From Paenibacillus sp. J23TS9 (GTDB taxonomy: Bacteria; Bacillota; Bacilli; Paenibacillales; Paenibacillaceae): a stretch of DNA of 64,000 nt. The translations under genes were made by a program, and so were the position numbers. Within the stretch, counting starts at the first letter, position 1. The number at the start of each line of letters is the position of its first letter. Shown piece by piece: positions 54,598-62,869 of this stretch. Where the stretch lies: the NCBI RefSeq assembly GCF_018403225.1, contig NZ_BOSG01000005.1, forward strand, positions 310,001 through 374,000, written 5' to 3'. Below the pieces are notes generated by a model. The model worked only from the letters and a program-made list of their open reading frames with translations, did not search any database and was not told where the DNA came from.

Positions 54598-56410
54598 TTC
54601 TTCAGCAGCCGCTGCTCTAGCGGGCAAGAAATCATCTGACGGGAGCAAAGGAAAGTCATTTGAAGCATTTAAAAATATATTAAAGTATGCCAAACCGCAT
54701 AAGCTTACGTTTACAGCCATTTTTTTCTGCGCTTTGCTCGGGATATCAGCGGATTTGCTCCAGCCTTATCTGGTCAAAATCGTCATTGACGATCATCTGG
54801 CCAAAGGGAATGCGCAAATTGGTTTTATCGCGATGATGGCGGGCATCTATTTGGGAATCTCTGTTATAAGCTTTGTGTTCACTTATGTTCAAAATAATTT
54901 GCTCCAGTATGCCGGTCAGGGCATTGTGGCAAAAATCCGTAAGGACTTATTTCATCATATCTCCAAACTTTCGATGTCATATTTTGACAGGGTCCATCGC
55001 GGAAGCCTGGTCACGAATGTATCGAGCGATACGGAGACCATCAGCCAGTTCTTTACCCAGGTGCTCTTGAGCCTGATTCGCGACGGAATGACTTTGGTTC
55101 TCATCGTTTATTTCATGTTCCGGCTGGATACGACGCTGGCATGGTATTCGCTTATTATTTTGCCTGTCATCGGTCTGGTCGCTTTCATGTTCCGGCGTTA
55201 TCTGCGGGAGGCTTATCAAGTGACCCGGAGCCGTCTTTCGCGGTTGATTGGCTTCATCGCAGAAAATCTCTCCGGCATGGGACTGATTCAGACTTTCCGG
55301 CAGGAGGAAGAGCAGACCCGTCGGTTTAACGAGCATAACGAAAGTTATTGGGAAGGGAATATGCGCGAGGTTCGTGCCAATGTTTTATTCAACCGGACCT
55401 TTGATATTTTAGGAAACCTTGCCCTGGTGTTGGTCGTTTGGCTTGGTGGGATGGCTGTATTCCATAAAAGCATGGAGGTTGGCGTTCTGTACGCTTTTAC
55501 CAGCTACATCCGCCAGTTTTTCCAACCGATTAACCAGATTACGATGCAGTGGAACACGTTTCAGTCAACGATGGTATCCATGGACCGCATTTGGAAAATA
55601 CTCAGCACCGAACCGGACGTAAAGGATCCACTGCCTGATCACAAGACTGTTCTGAAGGCGGATGAAGCCAGAGGTAAAGTGGATTTCGATCATATTACCT
55701 TCGGATATGCACCATCTAAACCCGTTATTCCCCATCTTGATCTGCATCTGGATGCAGGGGAGATGGTCGGTATTGTGGGTACAACGGGGGCTGGTAAAAG
55801 CACACTGATCAGCCTGCTAAACCGCTTTTATGATGTGAATAGGGGCAGTATTCGGATAGATGGAATCGATATCCGTGACATTCCCCAGCAGCAGCTGCAC
55901 CGCCTTGTCGGCCTGATCCAGCAGGAGCCGTACCTGTTCTCAGGGAGTGTGCTGGACAACGTCAGACTCTTTCAAGACAGCATCACCCGTGAACGTGTCA
56001 TGGAGGCATGCCGGCATGTCGGCGTACATGATATGATCATGCGAATGCCGCAGGGCTACGACTCTCTGCTGTCTGAACGAGGCAGCGGATTGTCCGCAGG
56101 TGAACGCCAGCTGATCTCCTTTGCGCGTATTATGGTATTCGAGCCTAGGATTTTGATTCTCGACGAGGCAACGGCGCATCTGGACTCGCAGACGGAGCAG
56201 CTGGTGCAAAGCGCCCTGCAAACCGTATCCGAAGGACGGACGACGCTCATCATTGCCCATCGTTTATCGACGGTGATGCATGCTGACCGCATTCTGGTCA
56301 TGAAAGATGGAAGAGCGGTCGAGGAGGGGACGCATGATGAGCTGATTGCCATGCATGGCTACTATGAGCAGCTGTACACTCATGCGCGGCAGGCGTCGGA
56401 GGAGGAGTAG
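54590..56410 (+). CDS. ABC exporter half-transporter, second subunit (YheH/BmrD-like)
   Basis: A 606-residue half-transporter: six TM helices (about 35-330), then Walker A GTTGAGKST, Q loop GLIQQEPYLF, signature LSAGERQLISFARIM, Walker B ILILDEATAHLD with the catalytic Glu, and IIAHRLST. The canonical Glu here and the Asp in the partner give the asymmetric pair known from BmrCD-type multidrug exporters. It begins inside the end of the upstream gene (8-base overlap). Confidence 0.93.
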   Translation: MPNSSAAAALAGKKSSDGSKGKSFEAFKNILKYAKPHKLTFTAIFFCALLGISADLLQPYLVKIVIDDHLAKGNAQIGFIAMMAGIYLGISVISFVFTYVQNNLLQYAGQGIVAKIRKDLFHHISKLSMSYFDRVHRGSLVTNVSSDTETISQFFTQVLLSLIRDGMTLVLIVYFMFRLDTTLAWYSLIILPVIGLVAFMFRRYLREAYQVTRSRLSRLIGFIAENLSGMGLIQTFRQEEEQTRRFNEHNESYWEGNMREVRANVLFNRTFDILGNLALVLVVWLGGMAVFHKSMEVGVLYAFTSYIRQFFQPINQITMQWNTFQSTMVSMDRIWKILSTEPDVKDPLPDHKTVLKADEARGKVDFDHITFGYAPSKPVIPHLDLHLDAGEMVGIVGTTGAGKSTLISLLNRFYDVNRGSIRIDGIDIRDIPQQQLHRLVGLIQQEPYLFSGSVLDNVRLFQDSITRERVMEACRHVGVHDMIMRMPQGYDSLLSERGSGLSAGERQLISFARIMVFEPRILILDEATAHLDSQTEQLVQSALQTVSEGRTTLIIAHRLSTVMHADRILVMKDGRAVEEGTHDELIAMHGYYEQLYTHARQASEEE

Positions 56411-56480
56411 GCTGCGGGGTTCACAATGCTTAGTTCTGGCATTGATGATGAGTTTGAAACATTCCTCTGATCGCTGTTGC

Positions 56481-56664
56481 CCCCAAGTTTATTGAATGAA
56501 TATTAACGGTATTAAACTCGGGGTCAAAGGTTATGCTTCCGATGTTAGCTTTCCTTCGGAAAGCTTTTAGGCGAACGCTTCGCTTCTCCGAAATTGTTTC
56601 GTCCTCTCCGCTGCTACGACGTTAATAAGATTCGGCCCCCTCCGCATTGCGAAGGGGAGAGGAC
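56481..56664 (+). other. Densely folded intergenic stretch
   Basis: No gene is seen between 56411 and 56791. In it, CCCCAAGTTTA/TAAACTCGGGG (56481-56491, 56513-56523, one mismatch), AGCTTTCC/GGAAAGCT (56547-56565) and GTCCTCTCC/GGAGAGGAC (56601-56609, 56656-56664) follow one another. The last encloses CCCCTCCGC/GCGAAGGGG (one mismatch). A strong terminator comes next. It could be a structured 3' UTR, a small RNA or a palindromic repeat element. Confidence 0.5.
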
Positions 56665-56669
56665 AACAA

Positions 56670-56707
56670 CAGCAGCCACCATTGCATATGGTGGCTGCTG
56701 CTTTATT
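56670..56707 (+). terminator. Intrinsic terminator
   Basis: CAGCAGCCACCAT / ATGGTGGCTGCTG around a 5-base loop, then CTTTATTT. It ends the ABC operon or the structured transcript upstream. Confidence 0.9.
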
Positions 56708-56791
56708 TAGTAGTTGTTCGCGATTCAAGTGGGGTGTATTTTAGGAAAGGCAATATGGCTATAATGAGTGGATGGAATGAGATTCGGGAGT

Positions 56792-57727
56792 TTAGCGGCT
56801 AACAAACTTGGACATCGTTCGCTTCTCCAACTCATCCCAATAAGGAGTCTCGATATTTATATGTTTTTTCAGCTTTTTGAAGGATTCGAACAAAGCGGAA
56901 ATTTCACTGAAAGAACCATCTATCAATTTCATAAACGACAATTTGTGAACGAAGATTAGACCCAGGTATGTGATCCATCTATGCTTACGAATAAGGATAA
57001 CCTGACTGGCAGGTGTGATCGTGTAATTTAGCTTCTCCAATAGACGAAACCCCTCGTCCATTGCGGAAATGGCCTGGTTAAAGAGTTTCTTGTCCTTCGT
57101 TGCTTTCTTTAAATCGCCGTCGTAAAGATAACTAACCGAGTTCAAGGCAACGATCGTGACGATATGGCTTTTAAGCCAGGCGTCGATATCCTCATGATAG
57201 GCTAATTTATACTTCACTTTCTTAAATGCGCTCTCAAGGGTAGGCTTTATTGAGATCTCGCCGTCTAAGCTGCCTAATATCATTTGCCCGCCTCCGCGGA
57301 TGCAGATCATGCGTCCGCTCTCCTCCCGGATTCCAGCGCTAATCTGAAAGCCGAAAATGACGTTTTTCTTCGCCTTACTCTTTTCTTGAATTTCATTCTG
57401 CATCCCGAGGGCATCCGCATTATTCCCAACGAGGACGATATTGGAAGACCGATTCTCGGCTAGTATAGATAGAACGGATGGGAAATCATTGTATTTCATA
57501 ACGACAAAAATGAGATCGTAGAGATCGTCGGCAGTAAGCTCTTGAATGACGTTTACTTCATCGACCGTGGTGCGACGCTGAAAATAATGTCGGATGACAA
57601 GCCCATTCGTCTTCAGTTGCACAGCTCTCTTGCCTCTTGCCAGCACGGTAACCTCATTCCCTCCGCGCACCAATACATGAGCAAGATAACTACCCAGAAC
57701 GCCCGCCCCGTAAACCAATATCCTCAT
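56792..57727 (-). CDS. Ketopantoate reductase family protein (ApbA/PanE-like)
   Basis: A 311-residue NADPH-dependent reductase of the ApbA/PanE family. The nucleotide-binding loop MRILVYGAGVLGSYLAHVL is at the N terminus; NNADALG and the helical C-terminal domain follow. The usual ketopantoate-site Lys/Asn/Glu pattern is not clear, so another 2-keto acid or alcohol may be the substrate. I chose the ATG at 57727, since AAAGGGG is 8 bases upstream. It is divergent from a TetR gene, a common regulator-target arrangement, and its AT-richer codon use suggests acquisition. Confidence 0.82.
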   Translation of the reverse strand: MRILVYGAGVLGSYLAHVLVRGGNEVTVLARGKRAVQLKTNGLVIRHYFQRRTTVDEVNVIQELTADDLYDLIFVVMKYNDFPSVLSILAENRSSNIVLVGNNADALGMQNEIQEKSKAKKNVIFGFQISAGIREESGRMICIRGGGQMILGSLDGEISIKPTLESAFKKVKYKLAYHEDIDAWLKSHIVTIVALNSVSYLYDGDLKKATKDKKLFNQAISAMDEGFRLLEKLNYTITPASQVILIRKHRWITYLGLIFVHKLSFMKLIDGSFSEISALFESFKKLKKHINIETPYWDELEKRTMSKFVSR

Positions 57728-57801
57728 CTTCATATCCCCTTTATTGAACATCTGTTGATTTTTGACCATTCATTGAATAAAGTAAGGATAGCAGTCACTC
57801 T

Positions 57802-57831
57802 AACCGGCAGCAATCGCTAGATTTACCGGTT
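57802..57831. promoter_or_regulatory. Inverted repeat in the reductase-TetR gap
   Basis: AACCGG (57802-57807) and CCGGTT (57826-57831) are inverted arms 18 bases apart in the short divergent promoter region. It is a possible TetR operator; the arms are short and support is weak. Confidence 0.3.
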
Positions 57832-57884
57832 TTGTTGGTTTTTCAACAGATTAATATGAATTGTTTAAAAAGGTGGGCTCTTTC

Positions 57885-58448
57885 GTGGACAGAAGAATCA
57901 AAAAAAATCAAGCAGCCATAATGAATGCCTTAATGCAACTGATAGCGGAGAAAGAATTCGAGAAAATAACGATCAACGATATCGCGGAGCGTGCCGACGT
58001 CAATCGAGGCACCGTGTATTCGCATTACTCGGATAAATACGATCTATTGGATAAGTTCATAGAAGCCCAACTGACACATTTGATGAAAAGCTGTTACTCT
58101 GTGGATGCGGCGGAAATTCCAACGAAGACTTTCTTGCACCATACGATTAAAGAAATCAAGCAAAACGCTCCATTATATAAAACCTTGTTGAGCATTAAAG
58201 ACGTTTCTTCCTTCAGGATACATCTGAACAGCATGATCAATAAACAGATCATGGAACAGATGGACGAAACCAATTTAAGCATAGATGACCTGAGCAAATC
58301 GATATATGCGCAATTCATGAGTTCGGCGATCGTCGGTGTGATCGAGTGGTGGTTCAATCAATCCATGCCATGTTCTACGGAAGAATTGACGGACCGGTTA
58401 TGGACCCTTCTGGAGATGAATCAGCTGATCCCATTGAAGATAAGTTAA
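57885..58448 (+). CDS. TetR/AcrR family transcriptional regulator
   Basis: A 187-residue TetR regulator of the TetR_C_7-like group. Helix-turn-helix IKKNQAAIMNALMQLIAEKEFEKITINDIAERADVNRGTVYSHYSDKYDLLDKF is followed by a helical sensor domain ending with VGVIEWWFNQSMPCSTEEL. GTG 57885 is preferred (AAAAGGTGG, 9 bases upstream) over an in-frame TTG at 57861, which precedes that Shine-Dalgarno. It is divergent from the PanE-like gene and immediately upstream of repeat array B. Confidence 0.88.
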   Translation: MDRRIKKNQAAIMNALMQLIAEKEFEKITINDIAERADVNRGTVYSHYSDKYDLLDKFIEAQLTHLMKSCYSVDAAEIPTKTFLHHTIKEIKQNAPLYKTLLSIKDVSSFRIHLNSMINKQIMEQMDETNLSIDDLSKSIYAQFMSSAIVGVIEWWFNQSMPCSTEELTDRLWTLLEMNQLIPLKIS

Positions 58449-58529
58449 ATTACATTTACCCATACAACATAAATTATTACAAAAAAACAGAGCGCCTCAG
58501 TTCCTTCTGGAACGGTACTGCTTCCCGAA

Positions 58530-59001
58530 GCTCCGACGAACCCTGATGGGTTCTCATCCCTCCATAAAGCAAAAAGCCCCTCCGAAGAGAGGCTTTTATA
58601 TACGTCCCAGGAGGGATACAGCCCTTCGGGCTGACTGCGAAGCAGATGCTAACGAAGCTTATGCTCCGACGAACCCTGATGGGTTCTCATCCCACTATAA
58701 AGCAAAAATCCACTCCGAGGAATGGATTTTATGAACGTCCCAGGAGGGATGCAGCCCTATCGGGCTGACTGCGAAGCAAATGCTAAGAAGCTTATGCTCC
58801 GACGAACCCTGATGGGTTCTCATCCCTCTATAAAGCAAAAAGCCACTCCGAGGAGTGGCTTTTATGAACGTCCCAGGAGGGATACAGCCCTTCAGGCTGA
58901 CTGCGAAGCAGATGCTAACGAAGCTTATGCTCCGACGAACCCTGATGGGTTCTCATCCCTCCATAAAGCAAAAAGCCCCTCCGAAGAGTGGCTTTTATGT
59001 A

Positions 59002-59016
<15 letters not shown>
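58530..59016 (-). repeat. tRNA-anchored tandem repeat array B
   Basis: Read on the minus strand from the tRNA, ATCCCTCCTGGGACG recurs with its right ends at 59016, 58883, 58750 and 58617, an exact 133-bp period. There are three full units and a partial fourth ending near 58530. Each unit has the terminator hairpin, GAACCC/GGGTTC, CGGAGC/GCTTCG and CAGCCC/GGGCTG stems. In the hairpin at 58708-58727 a G-C pair of other units is replaced by T-A. The units are close to those of array A near 25.3 kb. No protein is encoded. Confidence 0.95.
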
Positions 59017-59075
<59 letters not shown>

Positions 59076-59097
59076 ATAAAAAATTCAAGCAAGAAAT

Positions 59098-59126
59098 ATC
59101 ATATCATACGGATAAACATTTTACAA
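59098..59126 (-). promoter_or_regulatory. Promoter of tRNA-Arg copy B
   Basis: On the minus strand TTGTAA (59121-59126), a 17-base spacer and TATGAT (59098-59103), about 23 bases before the tRNA. Confidence 0.7.
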
Positions 59127-59308
59127 CAATAAATTAATAATATTAATTAAAACGGATTGTACAGCCTAAAAATATACCAAAAAGCTGTTTCAAGGGCTTC
59201 ATAATTCATTAATATTTTCTGTATCTGATTTTTACGCCTATACGGTTTAAATATTCGAAAGAGACATGTACATATGCAGGCAGTTTTTTTTCATGTGCAA
59301 AGCGGGTA

Positions 59309-59317
59309 TGCTATAAT
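59309..59317 (+). promoter_or_regulatory. Extended -10 promoter of the YsoA-like gene
   Basis: TGCTATAAT is an extended -10 (TGn-TATAAT), about 45 bases before the predicted start; no good -35 is needed or seen. Bases 59127-59300 hold nothing else recognisable. Confidence 0.6.
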
Positions 59318-59361
59318 CAACAATTAATTGACCTTACCCGGACAGAAAGGAGGAACCCCCT

Positions 59362-60291
59362 ATTAATGATTCCAATTCCCCAGCGAAAGACAACTTAGTC
59401 CTCTTTCCAAAGACACTCGACTTCTATCAGATTCAGCTGACAGTCATGCTGGAAAATGAACGATACGGGGAAGCAATGGAGCTTCTGCGTTTTTTGCTGC
59501 AGTGCCAAGGACAGGATCAGCGGCATTATGATGAATGGCAGGCGCTTCTTGAATGGCTGGAAGCTGCGTTTCCCCAATACAATCACAGCAATTCGGACGG
59601 TGAGCATTCGGGGGAGGCAGATGAGAGTGAGCCAAACGAGGATGAGATGAAACGTCAGAATGTTCACGCCAAGCTGGCAGAGGACAGCTTCTATGCGGAT
59701 AAGCTGCTGCAGACGGCCATGCAGGAACCGCTAAGTGAACAAAATATGCTCGCGCTGGAGCAGTTGTCTTATCTCGAAGGTTCTGCTATCGATGAGGAGC
59801 TTGTACAATGGCTGCAAAGCCAGGAGCTCCATCCACTGCTTCAATTCAGAGTCTTGCAGACGCTTCGCAAACGTGGAATGCAGGGGAACATAGAACTGCT
59901 TCGGGGTCAGGAACGTGCCAGGATCGATGTAGAAGCAGTACCGCTGAGCCCGGATGAATTTCCAACGCAGGTCGGTCTGGTTACAGAACGGGTAGCCGGG
60001 CAGACAGAGGTTCAGGAGCCTACGCTTTTTTACTTTGCGCAGGAGCTGTGGACACAATTTATCATGGCTATTTACGGTACGGATGATTACTTTTCCATAG
60101 TGGATGAAAATGATGAGACGATCGACATCTGGGCAGCGTCTCTGCACCAGATTGTTTCCGAGAGTCTGACGGGCAGCCGCAGCGATGAAGAGATCAGATA
60201 CATGTACGGAGTAACGGACACGATGCGCTTTATTTTTGAGCAGGCGTACCGCACGATGAAGCAGTTTGTTGCCGCAGGGACGAATGTATAG
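59362..60291 (+). CDS. YsoA-like TPR-type protein upstream of trigger factor
   Basis: About 309 residues, hydrophilic, helix-rich, with a TPR-like N-terminal hairpin (LDFYQIQLTVMLENERYGEAMELLRFLLQ) and an acidic low-complexity linker near residues 75-95. It occupies the place of Bacillus ysoA, just upstream of tig. The start is notable. AAGGAGG (59347-59353) lies 8 bases before an ATT codon at 59362, which opens the frame through NLVLFPKTLDFYQ, a segment that looks native. The first in-frame ATG (59446) has no ribosome binding site. The ATG at 59366 opens an 11-codon dead-end frame. Confidence 0.75.
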   Translation: MNDSNSPAKDNLVLFPKTLDFYQIQLTVMLENERYGEAMELLRFLLQCQGQDQRHYDEWQALLEWLEAAFPQYNHSNSDGEHSGEADESEPNEDEMKRQNVHAKLAEDSFYADKLLQTAMQEPLSEQNMLALEQLSYLEGSAIDEELVQWLQSQELHPLLQFRVLQTLRKRGMQGNIELLRGQERARIDVEAVPLSPDEFPTQVGLVTERVAGQTEVQEPTLFYFAQELWTQFIMAIYGTDDYFSIVDENDETIDIWAASLHQIVSESLTGSRSDEEIRYMYGVTDTMRFIFEQAYRTMKQFVAAGTNV

Positions 60292-60335
60292 AAAAAACGG
60301 GAAGTTCTACCTGAGGACTTGCTAGAGGGTTGCCC

Positions 60336-60364
60336 TTGAAAAAGGGGACGATCTTGTTTATACT
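60336..60364 (+). promoter_or_regulatory. tig promoter
   Basis: TTGAAA (60336-60341), a 17-base spacer and TATACT (60359-60364), about 70 bases before the tig ATG. Confidence 0.75.
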
Positions 60365-60432
60365 ATAGTGGTTATTCTGTGCGTGTTAAAACTAATGACC
60401 ATGTGAAATATTTTTGGAGGGGAAGGCATAAA

Positions 60433-61758
60433 ATGAAAGCAACTTGGGAAAAAATAGAGAAGAACCTTGGCGTTCTTGATGTTGAAGTAGAAGCGGATCG
60501 TGTGTCTGATGCGCTAGATAAGGCCTTTAATAAAGTAGTTAAAAAAGCGAGTGTACCTGGATTCCGTAAAGGTAAAGTACCTCGTCCGATTTTTGAAGCT
60601 CGTTACGGAGTAGAAGCTCTGTACCAAGACGCCATTGATATTTTGCTTCCAGAGGTATATTCAGAAGCCGTTAACGAAACGGATATCTTTCCTGTAGACC
60701 GTCCTGAAGTTGAAATTGATCAATTCGAAAAAGGACAAGCCTTTAAATTCAAAGCAAAAGTAACGGTTAAGCCTGAAGTTACTCTTGGCGATTACAAAGG
60801 CGTAGAAGTAACTACACAAAAAGTAGAAGTATCCGAAGAAGAAGTGAACGAAGAATTGGGTCGTCTGCAAGAGCGTCATGCTGAGCTTGCTGTTATTGAC
60901 GAAGGCGCAGCTCAAGACGGCGACATCGCTGTTATTGACTTTGACGGCTATGTAGACGGTGCTCCTTTTGAAGGCGGCAAAGCAGAACGTTACTCCCTTG
61001 AACTTGGAAGCGGCACATTCATCCCTGGTTTCGAAGAGCAGGTTGTCGGCCTGGCAACAGGCGACTTCAAAGATGTTGAAGTGACATTCCCTGAGACTTA
61101 CCATGCGGAAGAGCTGGCTAATAAGCAAGCAATCTTCAAAGTCAAAGTTCACGAAATCAAACGCAAACAGCTGCCTGAGCTGGATGACGAATTTGCAAAA
61201 GACGTAAGTGAATTTGAAACGCTGAACGAATACAAGGAAGATCTGAAAAAAGAACTTCTGGCTCGCAAGGAACAAGAAGCTAAAGGCAAAAAAGAATCCG
61301 CTGTTGTAGACAAGGTTTCTGAAAATGCTGAAGTGGAAATTCCACAAGCGATGATCGACGGCGAAATCGAAAACATGATGCGTGACTTTGACAACCGTCT
61401 GCGTGGCCAAGGCATGAACCTTGAAATGTTCCTGAGCTTCTCCGGACAAACAACAGCTGATCTGCAAGAGCAAATGAAGGACGACGCTGAAAAACGCGTT
61501 CGTAACAACCTGGTTCTTGAGCAAATCGCTAAAGAAGAAAACATCGAAGTAACTGAAGAAGACATCAACAAGGAACTCGAAACAATGGCTGAAGCCTACA
61601 AACGTTCCACTGACGAAATTCGCAACATTTTGGCAGCAAACGGATCGCTTGCAAGCCTGCGTGACGAAATTTCCCTTCGTAAAACCGTTGAACTTCTCCT
61701 TGAAAGCAGCAAGGAAGTTGAAGGTAGCGAAGAAGCTGCTGAAGAAACAGCAGAATAA
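60433..61758 (+). CDS. tig: Trigger factor
   Basis: A 441-residue ribosome-associated chaperone and prolyl isomerase. The N-terminal ribosome-binding domain has the signature VPGFRKGKVPRPIFEARYG (about residues 37-55), the FKBP-like domain lies at about 155-240 (DGDIAVIDFDGYVDGAPFEGG, LELGSGTFIPGFEEQVVGL), and a long charged helical C-terminal domain ends EEAAEETAE. GGAGGGGAAGG precedes the ATG at 60433. Codon use is highly biased, as expected for an abundant protein. Long open frames on the opposite strand here are by-products of this bias. Confidence 0.98.
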   Translation: MKATWEKIEKNLGVLDVEVEADRVSDALDKAFNKVVKKASVPGFRKGKVPRPIFEARYGVEALYQDAIDILLPEVYSEAVNETDIFPVDRPEVEIDQFEKGQAFKFKAKVTVKPEVTLGDYKGVEVTTQKVEVSEEEVNEELGRLQERHAELAVIDEGAAQDGDIAVIDFDGYVDGAPFEGGKAERYSLELGSGTFIPGFEEQVVGLATGDFKDVEVTFPETYHAEELANKQAIFKVKVHEIKRKQLPELDDEFAKDVSEFETLNEYKEDLKKELLARKEQEAKGKKESAVVDKVSENAEVEIPQAMIDGEIENMMRDFDNRLRGQGMNLEMFLSFSGQTTADLQEQMKDDAEKRVRNNLVLEQIAKEENIEVTEEDINKELETMAEAYKRSTDEIRNILAANGSLASLRDEISLRKTVELLLESSKEVEGSEEAAEETAE

Positions 61759-61831
61759 TAAACGGAAGATCATTGAGAATTCAATTGCAGGCATGACGTA
61801 AGTGATGCCTATCATATGAATCTATAGAGAG

Positions 61832-61867
61832 ATAAGGCACGTATATTCCATTGCGTGCCTTATTTTT
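61832..61867 (+). terminator. Intrinsic terminator of tig
   Basis: ATAAGGCACG / CGTGCCTTAT with a 12-base loop, then TTTT. Confidence 0.9.
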
Positions 61868-61933
61868 AACTGGGAGTATCCATTTTATTCCTAATTAAAG
61901 TATAAAATGGATAAAATTCTCTCTTCCATACAT

Positions 61934-62073
61934 AAGAAAAACGTTTATCGATGTACATCCTGAAAGACAGACCGCGTTTAGAGGTAGTTTTTCTTGCGAT
62001 ATCAGGATGAATTTTCCCGGAAGGTTATACTATCTGACATCTAAAGAAAAACGTTTTATCGATGTACATCCTG
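61934..62073 (+). repeat. Direct repeats with GATGTACATC palindrome upstream of clpP
   Basis: Two near-identical copies, 61934-61962 and 62044-62073, start AAGAAAAACGTTT and end ATCGATGTACATCCTG; the second has one extra T. Each holds the perfect palindrome GATGTACATC (61950-61959, 62061-62070). CAGGATG at 62003-62009, between them, is the reverse complement of the CATCCTG end of both copies. They lie about 200-330 bases before the clpP start. The rest of 61868-62190 shows nothing else recognisable apart from a possible -10 TATACT at 62026. Confidence 0.75.
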
Positions 62074-62190
62074 CCTTGAAGCTTATGTTTCTGATATCTT
62101 ATAAAGGTGTCAGGTTTCGTGCAGGCTATATTTCGGGGCCGGGTTCATACACTGTATTGCGGGGTATAAAGTGAAAAATGACATCATGCT

Positions 62191-62219
62191 TTGAACATGT
62201 TAAAATAATGCTGTAAGAT
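62191..62219 (+). promoter_or_regulatory. clpP promoter
   Basis: TTGAAC (62191-62196), a 17-base spacer and TAAGAT (62214-62219), about 48 bases before the ATG. No CtsR-type GGTCAAA repeat is seen nearby. Confidence 0.55.
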
Positions 62220-62266
62220 TGATGGATGCACGCATTACATCTTTGAATAGAAAAGAGGTTGGACAC

Positions 62267-62857
62267 ATGAGTCTGATACCTATGGTTGTAGAGCAAACAA
62301 GTCGAGGAGAGAGATCTTACGATATCTACTCCAGATTATTGAAGGACCGCATTATTTTTCTCAGCAGCGCAATCGACGATGATGTCGCCAATCTCGTCAT
62401 AGCACAGTTATTGTTCCTTGCTGCAGAGGATCCCGAGAAGGATATCCATTTATATATCAATTCTCCTGGTGGCTCTGTCACAGCAGGGATGGGGATATAT
62501 GATACAATGCAATACATTAAACCGGATGTATCTACCATCTGCGTGGGCATGGCGGCGAGCATGGGCTCACTTTTGCTGACAGCTGGAGCACCCGGTAAAC
62601 GATTTGCGCTAACCAACAGCGAAGTGATGATCCATCAACCGCTGGGAGGAGTTCAGGGGCAGGCAGCCGACATCCAGATCCATGCGAGCTGGATCATTAA
62701 GACAAGAGAAAAGCTCAATCAAATATATGTGGAACGCACAGGTCAGCCCCTTGAAAAAATTGAACGCGATACAGATCGTGACTTTTTCATGAGCGCGGAG
62801 GAAGCGAAGGCTTACGGCCTTATCGACCAGGTTCTCACTTCACCGATTATATCTTAA
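62267..62857 (+). CDS. clpP: ATP-dependent Clp protease proteolytic subunit
   Basis: A 196-residue ClpP serine protease. The catalytic triad is Ser98 ([11 protein letters not shown]), His123 ([13 protein letters not shown]) and Asp172 ([15 protein letters not shown]). The N-terminal [31 protein letters not shown] contains the propeptide/axial-loop region. The ATG at 62267 has AAAGAGGTTGG upstream; an in-frame ATG further up lacks a site. clpX follows after 12 bp, so protease and unfoldase are coexpressed. The tig-clpP-clpX order is the one known from E. coli and differs from Bacillus subtilis, where clpP is elsewhere. Confidence 0.98.
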   Translation: MSLIPMVVEQTSRGERSYDIYSRLLKDRIIFLSSAIDDDVANLVIAQLLFLAAEDPEKDIHLYINSPGGSVTAGMGIYDTMQYIKPDVSTICVGMAASMGSLLLTAGAPGKRFALTNSEVMIHQPLGGVQGQAADIQIHASWIIKTREKLNQIYVERTGQPLEKIERDTDRDFFMSAEEAKAYGLIDQVLTSPIIS

Positions 62858-62869
62858 AGGGGTGTTTAC

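Noticed and set aside
60661..61815. Long minus-strand ORF of 384 codons inside tig
   Set aside because: It is antisense to a certain trigger factor gene. Its Phe- and Ser-rich composition reflects the Lys/Glu-rich coding strand.
61868..62266. CtsR operator upstream of clpP
   Set aside because: No tandem GGTCAAA-like heptamers are present in the region.
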